From: Atriophallophorus winterbourni
Lineage: Eukaryota > Platyhelminthes > Trematoda > Plagiorchiida > Microphallidae
DNA: 64,000 bases
Reading direction: 5' to 3'
NCBI GenBank assembly: GCA_013407085.1
Contig: JACCGJ010010804.1
Coordinates: 60,806 to 124,805 of the forward strand
Part shown: piece by piece, positions 48,180 to 61,100 of the stretch
Layout: every line of letters begins with the position of its first letter
How positions within the stretch are numbered: position 1 is the stretch's first letter
Notes under the pieces: generated by a model
The model's input: only the letters and a program-made list of their open reading frames with translations
What the model was told of the DNA's origin: nothing
Database searches by the model: none
Program-made: the position numbers and the translations under genes

Positions 48180-51100
48180 CCGTGGTACGAATACTGAAAC
48201 GAAAGATGGTTTCAAGGTTGTCACAGCCGGGGGCCGTTTGGGTATAAGCTCCCAAATTCCAAAAATGCTCCAATGGGGTGGGTCTCATATTGACCCTGAC
48301 AACCAATTCCAGCTTCTGGCCTGCACGCATGGTTCTGTGTGACCCGGCGGAACTGCCACTACTGACAGGAGAAAGGGCGAAGTTGACTGACTGCCGCCTC
48401 GAATCCAGCATGCTTCAGGCAGGTGGAGCTCGCAAGTCCATGAAGGCGGTACACCAAGGGGAAGAAAAACTCTTATCTCAAACCTATACTGCCTTGTGGC
48501 TACACCCAATCATGAAAAAGACCTCGGAGTCAACGTGAAGGAAAATTCCAGAGCCGGATTCCCGTTAGGCATTTCGAAGTTTTATTTAACTTCGTCTTGC
48601 CAACTCCTGCGAAGGCATCGTTGTAAATATGTATCAGCCTTGCTATTCCTCCGATTCCTTTAGTGTCGTGAAGAGGTCGCACTTGCTTCATGGTCCACAT
48701 CTAGTTCTCCATATTGAACTACCCTGGCGTATATCACACCGCAAAAATGGTGAGGACACTCCATTTCCCTTCTGCGGAAAATAACACGGAGACAGAATAT
48801 ACTGGTTAAAAGCTATGGCTCTACTGGCGTAGAGCTCATCACCTGGGGCTGCTCTTGACGGTGGAATAGATTTACGGGTCTCATCGGACGGCTACCGACC
48901 GTCTCAAGCTGAGCAGCCCCAAGTCAATAAGGTACCGTCTTGCCACGATCTGTTATCCTCATTGGGTGCATGGGGATTGGGAAAGAACCAACACGCAGAC
49001 TGTAGTTTTCCGCACCAGCAAAACGAAATATTAAATAATAAAGAACAGATCTGAAACTTGAAACCTGGAACGTCAGGTCCATGCTTTCAGGATTTCATGA
49101 CGACGTCTTGAATATCTGAGGCGTAAGAAAATCAGCTGTGATTAACAATGAGCCAAAGAGGCTGCATGTCGACGTGGCTGTCCTGCAAAAGACGCGATTA
49201 CCAGACACTGCCTAACTAACAGAAAGAGATTACTCATTTCTGGAAAGGAAGAGGTTCTGATGAGCCTCGACTGCGTGGAGTTGGGTTTGCCGTGCTAAAC
49301 GACCTACTGAAAGCACAAGAACCGAGCAGCAGTGGGAGCGAACGGCTTTGAACTTGAAATTTGAAGCGCATTACTGGAAACTTCACGTTGATCAACGTTT
49401 ATTTACCGACGCTTTCTTTGACGCCTGCTAAAAAAGACGCTTTTTATCATCACCTCTCAACAGTTCTCAAAAACGTGCCACAAAGAAATTGTGTAGTGGT
49501 GTTGGGTGATTTCCATGCCAGAATTGGTGCAGATTTTGAGTCTTCGCAAAACATTTTCGGAAGGTTCGCGTAGGCAAAACCAATTAAAATAGACAAGGCG
49601 TTCTAAAACTCTGCACACAGTTCAATCTTTGTGTCAGTAACAGTTTTTTTAAACAAAACCACAGCATAAAGTCACTTGGAAACATCCTCGCTCTAAGCAT
49701 TGGCATCAGCTTGATCTTATTCTTGTTAGGCGCACTAATATAGGAAGTGAACTGCTCATTGAATCGTATCAAAGCGGAGAATGCGACACTGATTATTTAC
49801 TGGTCTGTGCAAAACTGAAGCTTCCACACACTAGATCGCACCAATTTATTTGATAAGCCTAAGATTGACGTCACTCGCATGTGCGAAAGTAATCTAGCTG
49901 CGCTGCAAACGCCTTCACAGACGAGTTCAACAAGACAACCCTACTCGAATCGGGTTCAGAAATCTAGGAATTGATGAAAAGCTGCTTACGCTGAGTCGCA
50001 CTTTCCATCTGTAGTAAAAGAAAGCTCGAACCAGCGACTGGTTCGAAGCAAAAGCTTCTCAGGTGACTGCTGTATTATATGAGAAAAGTTCAGCATTCTT
50101 GAGGTACAAAGGTATGCCAACAAATGAAAACTTACGACTTCTAAGAGCAGCTATAAGTAAGGTCGAACAGACTGCAAGACGGTGTGCAAATGACTATTGA
50201 ATTAAAATTAGCCTCAGTGTCCAAAACCTGCGGTTTCTGGAAATTTTCACGGTATGTATGATGGGATCAAGAGAGATTTTGGAGCAAATAAACTTAAAAT
50301 CGCTTCCATTAAGTCTGCATCTGGTAACCCGGTTGTCGACAAAACTCAGTAGATGGAAAGATGGGTAGAGCACTTTTTCTCTCTCGACTCTACGAACAGT
50401 ACGGTTTTACCGCATGTACTTGAAAATGTCGAGTGGTTGCCGACCATTGAATATCTAGATACTCTCCGTACTTTCGATTAGATCAATGGGACAATCAACA
50501 GCTTAGCGAATAGTAAGGCCCCTGGTGACGACAGAATTTCACCTGCGCTCATCAAATGCTGTAGATCAGCAATATTACAACCTCTTCACCATTTGCTTCT
50601 TCAGTGCTGGCAGGAGGAGTGTGTCCACAAGGGATGTAAGACACAAAGATCATCACGCTATTTGAGAATAACGGTGATAGAGGCGACTGCAACAATTACA
50701 GAGAAATCTCCCTTCTGAATGTTGTTTGCAAATTGTTTGCTAAAGCCTCACACATCTGGCTACAAGTTTTTGCTGAAATAATTTACTCCGAATCTCAGAG
50801 CGGCTGCCGCAGGGTAAGATCAGCCGTTGACATGATATTCTCACTTAGTGAACTTCAAGATAAGTGTCGGGAACAGCGTACACTTTTATACGCTGTTTTT
50901 ATTGATTCGATAAAAGCATTCGAATGAGTCAACAGGGAGGGTCTTTCCAAAATGCTTGATCGAATAGGTTGCCCCCCAAAATTAATCAAACTTGTTATTT
51001 CGTTCTACTCTGTCATGAAGGGCTCAGTCCATTTGAACGGTTTTAGTTGAGTAGCCTTTAAAATTCGCCGAGGTGACAAACAAGGGTGTGCTCTTCCTGC

Positions 51101-52345
51101 TACGCGTTTCGATATTTTCATAACTCTGCTATCGGAGCACGGTTTTCGGACGAAAACAGAAGGCATTTAAGTTGCTCCGAATCTCTCTTTTATGGCGAGG
51201 ACAGAAGGCATTTACCTACGCACGCGAAGTGATGGCAAGCTTTTCAACCTGAACCGGTTTAGAGCACAGACCAAGGCACGGGATGTGCAAATCCGTGACC
51301 TGTTTGTTTGTCGATGCAGCCTTTTGGAGCAATTTTGGAGCGGGGCCTTTGAATCGGCCGTGTTTTCATGCGTTTTCATTTTTTCAGTCAACACGGAACC
51401 TTTTGTTTTTGAAATGTTTTAACATTTCGCGAACATACATGTAAACGAAGGACGTTTGATGCCCCGCACGCTTTGAATGCTGCGAAATATTTTTATTTTG
51501 AAGGATGGGGAATTTGCTGCGCCGGTCAGAAAAATGCAAGAGAAAACTCATACATGGGGGTTTAAAAATCGTGCAGCATTACTTTCCACCAACATCCATC
51601 ACAATCACAAAGCCTAATGCCTGCAGACGAAACCGAAGCTGTTTTGATTTTGAATGTGACTGGCAGTCTCGAATTTTCCCATCAAAGTTTGACGTCCCTC
51701 TTATTCGTATTGAAATTCTGTGTTAAAACTATTTTGATTAACTGAAAATTCGTTTTAACGAATAAAGTTTTCTTCTTCTTCTTTCTTTATTGCTTTACTG
51801 TGTTGCAGTAAAACCTCAACCACCTGTGCAAGACAAACGGAAGCTGAATGCTTTCCATCGACGAATCATCCGTCCTATCTTACACATATTGTGGATGGAC
51901 AGAGTGACTATTGCTGAATTGCTTTTAGAAGCTGGTAGATAGAGCATGTTTACCTTACTATGACAGCGCCGACTGCGGTGGCTTCGTCATGTCAACAGAA
52001 TGGAAACTAGTAGTATTCGAAAGAACTACTCTATGATGAGTTGCAAGCAGGAATTCGACTGTTAAGCAGAGCACACTTGAGGTAAAAAGACGTTTGCAGA
52101 AGAGATATGAAAGCTCTTGGCATTTACTCGCGAGTTGGAAGAACTTATCTTTGAATGCACACATTGGATACATTGTGTAAAGCGTCGGCTGCAAGCTCGG
52201 GATAAGCAGATACAGCTCTTGGCTGCTGGGAGCAGATTACGCCGCCGGCGAGAAACTGACGCCTTGCAACTAAGTTCTGTCTATCATTGCAAGCGCTGCG
52301 GGAGAGATTGTTCCTCCCAAATCGGACTCTTTAGTCATTCTTAAA
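48180..52345 (+). mobile_element. LINE (RTE/SR2-like), nearly full length but decayed
   Basis: A 5' region (48180-48800), then an AP endonuclease with LKLETWNVRSMLSGF near 49055, LQKTRL near 49185 and CVVVLGDFHARIGADF near 49490. RT debris with LDSIKAFE (motif A) follows at 50890, and a post-RT part to 52345 with KRRLQARDKQIQLLAAGSRL and a C-terminal zinc finger YHCKRCGRDCSSQIGLFSH. About 600 bp of foreign or duplicated sequence lies near 51190-51780. Stops throughout. Confidence 0.7.
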
Positions 52346-53154
52346 GCTGTAAAATATGAAAATTCATGCGATTTTGATGTACATCCATGGTCAATGTCGA
52401 CCGAAGAAGGCCAACTTACAATCTATTCGTCACCATTGGTACATGTATTATCTAACACATGCTGCCGTTTTGAATCACCAAGAGTTTTGCACCCATTCTT
52501 CCATCAGTACTACAATACTAACGCTTATTTTGATGTCTTTGTTAACCAATCCTAACTACATCGTACACCTCTTTCTCGACTCTAAAATAAATGGAAAATG
52601 CTGAATTCTCTTTCTTAGCAACAAATCAATTAATTTGTAAATGTGTGTGAGATCAACAAACAAAGCAGCACACTACTTCAAACCAAAGCATGTATGGGCT
52701 ATAAATCACTGCCTGCAGTGATATTGAAAATATACTGTAGAAGTTAAACCAGCGATATTAAAAATATACTGTAGAAGTTAAAACATGAAATTGGATAAAG
52801 GAAAAATAACAAGACTATTTAAATCCACTGATCTCAAATTTTCATAAAGCCTTGGCATTTCTGAAATATTTTCCGACTGTTTTATAGGCTTGATCCTCGA
52901 TTATACCCGGTTAATAAGGCAGTCATCAAAAGGCCTGACAGCGTGGCTCTTCTCGAAGTGTTATTCATTCATTCTAAGTGCGGTGAAACCGAACACTTGC
53001 AGCAAATATTCAACACAAATCAGTTTATATGCACGGCACTAATTCCTAAATAATTAAGCACATATTGTTTAAACTTGCGGAAACCTACATCGTCTATTTA
53101 TCACCTACTTGTGAAATAGATTTAGTCACAAAATGTAAAAATTGATCTAACCAG

Positions 53155-53490
53155 AACTCATTGTCTTCACCTGATGGCAAGCAGCCAGAAACCGGTAGTG
53201 GTGTGTAAGGGATGGGGATGCGACCACTACAATACATTGGTCTTAAATATGCGCCTCGAGCGCTTAGCTAGGAATCACTTTGTGGTTCTGTATTTGATAC
53301 TCGTGTTTCTTTGTAAGGACCCTATATAACAGTGGCATACAAGTTTAACTTTGTTTACCGCTTTTCCACTGTTTCAAGGCTCACTCAACCTGATCTTACT
53401 ATCTCCACCTAATGATGGCAAACAGCCAGAAACCGGTAGTGGTGCGACGGGTAAGAGTATGTGAGCGCCAAAATACACTGATCTAGCACG
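53155..53490 (+). repeat. Two SINE-like family A copies in tandem
   Basis: Both carry ggcaaRcagccagaaaccgg followed by tagtggtg. The second has stem II TGGC-aaaca-GCCA, fully paired, but CTAATGA in place of CTGATGA. The first lacks the final core A. Between them lies gaatcactttgtggttctg. Confidence 0.65.
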
Positions 53491-55041
53491 GTTTTAATAC
53501 AAAGGTTTGTATCCATTCTGTAGTTTTTTTACTAAAGACTGAATAAGGATGACTTCAACAAATTAAATTATGTTTGTTATCAAAATGTGGTAACCAAGAA
53601 ACTGTTTGATGGACAATGAATTTGAGATTTCATCCGGACATATTTTTTAACCACAGATTGCTTGCAGTCAAGATTGGTTTTAAAAAGGTTGATGTTTTCT
53701 GCGAAACTCGAAGAAAATATAGCATACTTTTCTTTCTGGATAAGCACAGCCAGCCGTTAGTTAGTACCATATCTCCGAACGCAACAAACGGACCGCTACT
53801 TTTTTATCTTCAATTAATAATTGGCAGCAATATTTACTTCTTGTTGGAGGTTACTGATTACCTTAAACTATTCGTTATTAGATAATCATGGGGCCTGTGA
53901 CACGGAATTGGTCAATCAAATTCTTAAGTGCTGTGTACATATTATCTACTCATATGATTAGGAGGCGGTTTCGTATTTCGCAACAAGAACATTTACTACG
54001 TCTAGGTCATTTTTACACTAAACAATTTGCGTCTGCTACTGATGGTGAATGAATTTTTCGTATTTGTGAGAGGTTTCAATGCTGTCCAGTCAACAGTGTG
54101 TACGTTCTCGCACTAATCTACAATGCTTAACGAAAACCATTTAAATTGACAAATAGCGAATGAGAACTACCGTTTTGCATCTATTTACAACTCACATATA
54201 GTTTTCCGTACATTTATTCTTTTATAAATTATATTTGGATAACAATTTTTTTGCACGCTCAACTTGTTCAAGTAAGATCGCATCGGTTTTTCGTGAATTT
54301 GTGTTTCCGGTCTTATCCTGACAGTAATCTGCTTGACATATCTCTCAGTCTGGAAAGAATTCAAGGAATATGAGTTTTCGCGAAATTCTGAATGAAGATA
54401 TAGTATTACGTTAATATAAGACATTCACACCTCCCAAAATTCCATGATTTCTTATCTAATTTCTGATAGCTAACATTCCCTAATTTTCCGCTCCATGCAC
54501 TTCAAATAGACGTAGTATTCTTAACAACAATGAAGAGTTTTCAGAATTAACTTGATACCGCGTTGATCAATAAATATCGTTAGTTTTTCAATTGAAATTC
54601 GACATAACTCGCAGGTAGTCTTTAAGTTTATTTTAAATTATCGGTAAGGAGATTTGTTCGTTTTTATGACAATTACACAACAAGACAATATTTAACATAT
54701 TGCAGGGACAATAGTGCACTGAGAGTAATATGGCTTTTAATTAGCAACCCAGCCACAAGCCGTTCTTTTTCAACTTAGCTGACATACTTTCTCCCTCTTA
54801 TTTTTGATAGATGCTGACGGAGTAATTACCGTGTGCGCTTCATCAGTGATTCTTCAGGAGCGATGGATGAGTATATATTCTTAATTTTTATTCAGTAGAT
54901 AAAAATCGAAACTTCGCATTTTCACCCAAAATGGACGAGAATGAAACAAAAAGTATATTAAAATATTTCCAGTGATTTTTTCAGAATAAGATTTGTTTAA
55001 ATTAATTAATACAAAGTTACAAACCGAGTAATTTTTCTGAA
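53491..55041. other. Upstream region of AK8
   Basis: AT-rich with chance frames only. The AK8 promoter is presumably in the last few hundred bases, but no core element could be identified. Confidence 0.4.
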
Positions 55042-55137
55042 ATGAATTCAGTCATCTCTGAAACTGCTAAGCCCATTACCATCCCACCAGAATATGTGCA
55101 GTACGCTGAAAAACACAATCTCTATAATTTAACCCAT
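55042..55137 (+). CDS. AK8: AK8 exon 1
   Basis: 96 nt, 32 codons from ATG, ending phase 0 at a gtaagc donor. Contains IPPEYVQYAEKHNLYNL, resembling the conserved AK8 N-terminus. Confidence 0.82.
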
Positions 55138-58100
55138 GTAAGCCTCTTTAATTATAATTCAACAGCGCCTCTTGCAAAGCATTATAATAGACCGTCCAAG
55201 TGATCCTATAACTTACTTAATTGAATTGCTAAATAGCTACGTTGAATATGGTTAGTAATTCTATACCTTATTTGAAATAAAGTGCCATCTATATTTCTTT
55301 TTGGTCCGATATCGTCTGGTAAAAGGACACTTGCTGATTTACTGTCTGCAAAATTGAATTGCAGTGTCATTTCCAAAGAGGATCTATTTCAAAAATATCA
55401 ACAAAGCCAGGTGAGACTATAATAATTATTATTTGAGCGTGAAAGTTCAACAATCCTATCCGTTTTAACCACAAATCTGACATAAATCAAAAATATTTTT
55501 ATCAATAAACTGTTTAGTAATTTATACTAATAATCGGTTTCAGTATCTTATTGAACAATTAAAACTGATATTTTCACGAATGACTCGTGTATCATCAGCC
55601 TTATACTGCAACTGCAATATCAGTTATTTATCACATCAGCATAATTTGTTTATCTTTTTATCTTCTGTATAGACGCTTTACATTCTGTCCATTGGCATAA
55701 TTCAACCATTACAACACTGGATTTTAAGTTTATTCTATGATCGAGTAAAAATATCAATATCATTTTCAGTAACCCTCGAGTTTTGATTTGTGTACATAGT
55801 TGAATCTGAAACCATTTAACCGTGTGATTCACAAGTCTTCTCTAAAAATAAAATAATGCAACAGATTTGTTCAAAAAAAGAATGTTGATCGAGAAAAATA
55901 TTAACAAATAAGAAATAAAGTACATTGATTAGTGAAAATAAATAATATCAATTAGCATAAATTGTTATCGGGTTTTGTTATTTTATTTTAATTATAGAGA
56001 TAGAGACTAGTTAACGGCACGTTATTATGGGTTCTTAAGTTGAATAATTATTGAATGCCGAATAGGTTTTGATCCGTGTATTTGAACGCGGATAAATTAC
56101 CATATCATTGTCTACAGTCTGGTATTTGGTTTAACTTTACCTTAACCCTTAGGATCGTGGCTTTAAATCTCACCTTAGTGAGATGTTATAAAATGCATAT
56201 CAACTCAGATAAAACTGAAACTCTAATACAGTTCTTTTAGTGAAGGCTATAGTGATCCACTCAAAAGATGCTGGAGCAAGAAATACTAATCAGGTTGGAG
56301 CGGGTTCTAACTAATGTTTCGCTTTTAATTCAGAATAGAGCGTTGTATTTAATCAACATTCAATTAACCACATGTAAGTGGCGTTAAAGCCAGACAGCGT
56401 ATTATGTAACAAATTTATGTTATGCTTATCTGCTAGTTGTTATTTTTGTTGTTCTTATTTAGCATAGAGCATTTTTTCAGAGAATACTGATTGTAAATCT
56501 ATATTAGAGTTTAACCTGAAGCCTAGAACTTACTAAATGCAAGAAATTCAAGTGAAAGCGACATGATGTAGGATCTCTCAAAGACACAAAATCTAACTTT
56601 CACAAACAGCACAGTTAACCACCGTATGCGAGAGAAAATACAGTCGAGAATTTTCTGAAATTTGAAAAACTAAAGTATATTATAGTCCAAAAATGCATTG
56701 AATGATGCGCAAATTAGTCATTCTGGTTGTTGGTTAATTTTTGTTTAAAATCTTCGCCTCGAGTGCTTAGGCAGTGTGATAAACGAAGTAAAATTTTAGG
56801 GTTCCAACTAAATTATAAAGATATTTAAATCATTGACCATGTTAAAATTTTTCGGGATAGGATTGGCTAACAGAATTAGTTGTCGTATGTTGTATATCCT
56901 TATTAATGTGAACGCAAAGAAAGTCAAATTTGTTAAGAAGCAAATCAATAGGTATTTTGGGATTCTGTTAAATTTTGTCGAATGCTGATTGAGTTGCAAT
57001 ATGCTGTGTTTTGCTGGTTCAGATAAAGAACTAACTCAATATTTTCGACTTAAACTTTAAATATATGATTTTATCGTCGTCCAATTATTGTTCAGATTTG
57101 CCGGTGCTATGTATATGAGTAATGAGCTTTAGTACAGACTGGTTCATTGTTTTTGACATTCTTCTGTCGAGTGTTTGAAATACGGTCTAGATTTTTCAGA
57201 TGGGATAAAATTCACTGGTGTAGGGCATCTGCGTGTGAAAAAATTTATTTATTGTCAAATCATCAAGTCTCGTTCGATAGTCGACGAAGAAACCTCGAAC
57301 GTTTTTTTCTGTCGATAACCATTGTGTTTGAACATATTATTGTTTAAAAGTATAATCACTCGTTCTGTGAGTATTTTTAGACTCGGAGTGATACGGTGGG
57401 AATCAGTTATATTTAATTCATGATGATTCGCGAAACGGTTTGAACAAATATGACGTAAATTGTGTTTATTTGACGAAAATGAACATCTTTTGGCCATGTT
57501 TGGTAAATATCTGACTGAGTGAAGGAATTGTGAATGCAGTGTTTGGTAATCTTTCTAAGATTAATGTGAAGGGTTTATAGGTTAACGATAACCATTGATT
57601 GATGAAGCTAAAATATAAATGAAAAAAGCACGCTGGGTAATTTGATCACATTGTACTTAAATTGTCGGTAAACGAATAAATAAGTGAAAACTTGTCTAAT
57701 TGAATTTCAAACTCATTCGAACTAGTCGCGTCAATAACGGTAGAAGATAAAATGTTCCAAGTAAAGCAGACAGAATCAAAATAAAAATGTGAATTGATTA
57801 CCACACGTTTATGATCATATATTAGATAGTTTCGCTCATCCCTAAGCGTGAACAGTCACTGTAATGTATGAATTAGGGTACGGAATAATTCATAAAGTAG
57901 GATGAAGTCTTTCCTGATTCATCGATAGGGATAAGTTAACCTTTCTTCATAAGGCTTGGTACGAGTGCTAGAAACTAGTTTTCGGAGCGGTCATAGATTT
58001 GCTGCATAATATTTACATCTTTTTTGAACCATGGCGACCAGACTACACAAAGTATTCCTCGAATGGTCTCAGGTATGTATTCGTGGTCTGTGGGATGAAC

Positions 58101-61100
58101 TTGTGCAATAATTTTTTAATTATCCGCTCGGGTGTATTGAAAAACGCGTTGCTTTTGTGAAGGCCGCGTTTGTTTAAATGAGGTTTCAAAGCTACATCAT
58201 ATTCACTGCACTTTGCAAGCACGTAAACCTGTCTTGTGCGTGAAATATACTAGACGAATGATGGCGATTTTTTTATCAACTTCCAGTCGACATCTAATAC
58301 GCAAGTTAACTTTGATGATTGAGAACCTGGCGTAGTCAATATGGTTTTGTGAGCACAGAAGTGTTGCTTTTATACATTTTATCTAGTGTTTCAGCAAAGT
58401 TTGCAAGGTGGTGGCATTAACTGATTGCAATCTGAATTCAAATTAAGACAACATAAGAGCAACGGTTTCATGTACTAATTTATTTCGTGTTATATCTCCT
58501 CTAGAGCATTAAGACTGCTGATCTGGTATTAATGAGGATGAAAACTCATTTCTCAAACAGAAAACAAGGGTTAATAATAGACAGTGCAACGCTCCTCTGT
58601 TGTAAATGTATAGGATATTTGTACAAATAAAACTGGCTAACATGCTACAAAAAATTCTAGAAATTTCTCGATATCTAGGCTATTTAAATTTGTTTACATA
58701 TATTGGGCTAACCGGCATCTCTCTAATATAATTAGCTACTGTTTTCTGCAGTTCAGGTTATTCTATTATAAGGGCAATAAAGTATTTGTGCTTAAAATTC
58801 TTCTGCAATCAATAATACGTTGAAATGTTCCATCATTTTTGAATTTGCTTGCCTTGCAATACTGAATTGAAAAGTCATGGTCCAATAAAATATTTTCCTG
58901 TCTTTCGTTGTAAAGACGATGTCTTTGTTTTATCTGAAATTCAAGAAGTCTCATTTTTTGTTCAAATATATCATGGCAAAAAACTCGTTTTCAATTTGAC
59001 TGTAGTTTCTTTATCTCATAGTTCAGGATACAAAGGCGCGCAAAATATCTGCTCGATCCATTTAAATTTGGTTAGATATGACTGATCTGACTCCGATACC
59101 ACATACATTAGCAGAAACAACTAGATGTTTTTTCAATCATAGTGTGCAATAACGATCAGATCGAAGCAGTGTATTTATTTTGATGAATTTGTCCTGGCGA
59201 GCTCTCGACCAAAACCACTCAAGACATAGTTGTAATACTTGACAGTAGAAATGTTGTACTAACCTAGGAATAATCTAAGACCAGAAACACGTTTTTAAAT
59301 TCGCATAGATATGATCGCTGCAATACTTTTAGGATCACGTTTCCTGCCATTTTTATCGAACACCAAAACAAATAGCTTGATTAGCAAGGAAAGAAGTTGG
59401 AGTTAACGAAACAAAGTTTCAAACCATATGTGTAAATTCTAGAAAACATGAATCTCAATCTCTCTGTGAGTTCATCTCTCGTTCGGTCGACTATTATGAT
59501 GTCGTTTAAATATACTGTTTTACATGAGTTACTACTGAGTATCGTATCTATTGTGTCGAAATAATTGGTGATGCTGACTCAACTCCAAACGATCAAAGGT
59601 TGTACTGGAATGATTAGACGTTGGCTATCTATAGCTAGTAGTGCTCTTGATGACCGATTAACTTCAATCTGAAGAAAAGCTTCTGATTAATTCAGCACGT
59701 CAAAGTATGTGCTATGGTTCAAAATTTTTAATAAGTCTTCTGGTTGTAACAGAGGTGGTGATGATCATCAAGAACATCGATCAGATCAGTCGAATAGTCA
59801 GCACACAAACTTATTGATCGCGTTGCTTTTTTGCCACCACTGTAAGCGATGCTAATTTGTAATAGCTGAGTTGGGTTACAACTCAAACGTCTCTCAGTTG
59901 TGTGATATCAAGATCGACTATTTGTGATGCAGCGTATTGAGCCGGTCTCTTTAAGCGGTAATCTGCTTTTGCTTTTATTTCCAAAATACGTTTAGCAAGC
60001 ATTAATGTACATTGTCCTAAACCTTTGGTAAATACCCATTAGTGGGTTTCCTTCAAATCACTTACTATTTCTCTGACAATCTGAGACAAAAAACCGTGAT
60101 TGGTATTATTGAAATTGAGTTTATTGCATCGGTTAATTAGTCACAGTTTGGAGACACTATCAGAATGAGATTTCATCCTAATGTGTAGAACGTTTTATCA
60201 ACTGTCACGATGCATGACAGTTATGGTTGCCATAAATATTGACCCGCTAATGTTGGTTTACCCGTTCCATTCGAGGTGTAGGCAACTCATTACAGATTGT
60301 TCGTGCTCACTTTGTTATATGTTTCCTAGCCTTCATGTCCTGTCATTGCCCATCTTCAAGGATTTTATTTTTTAAGGTTGTGTGGCAGTTATGAATCCAG
60401 TAAATGCAGTTAATTGATTCAAAGTTTTTCTACGTGACCTGAAACCTTCTTTGCTTGGTACGCTTCCATACACTTGATAGTTAATATCTCCTAGGCCCTT
60501 GCACTCCACGACCTGTTTTGTGGTTGTCTGATGGAAATCTGTGCAAAGATACAAAGATTATTCATAGACATTGTAAGCGATTGAGCCAAAATCGGCTGGG
60601 ATTAATTACTTGAACACGGTGATTTTAGTGATCAACATATTACACTGATCACTTAAATGCGCTCTGACTGCTTGATCTGGACACACTCCTTGTACCTGTG
60701 TTTTAACAGACGCTTGAATGTATGAATTTATGTATTAGTTACTCATTAATGAAAAACCTTATGTCTAGAAAAAGGTTACAATTAAGCTGGAAAATTCGCA
60801 CGTTTTATTATTGGTGATAAAAATTATGGAAATATAACTATGAAAGAAAGAAATTCGCATCTCACTCTTTTTTAACCTGGTTCAATCAAAGCTTTTATTA
60901 ATAATAATCAGAAAATGCTCTCCGTGTTAATACCTTAAGTATGGTCCTGTCAGAATTGATGACTGATTCGAATATTCGCTTTTCCACCTACATATTTATA
61001 CTTTAACCCACAGCCTCCAAGCCCAAAAGAATTGGCCCTTCGTTTGAAAGATAGACTCAAGCAAACGGATTGTGTCAAAAACGGATATATCGTGATCGGG

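Noticed and set aside
48058..48538. Overlapping open frames on both strands near 48.3 kb
   Set aside because: Explained by the 5' region of the LINE; frames differ from those of the 18.9-kb copy.
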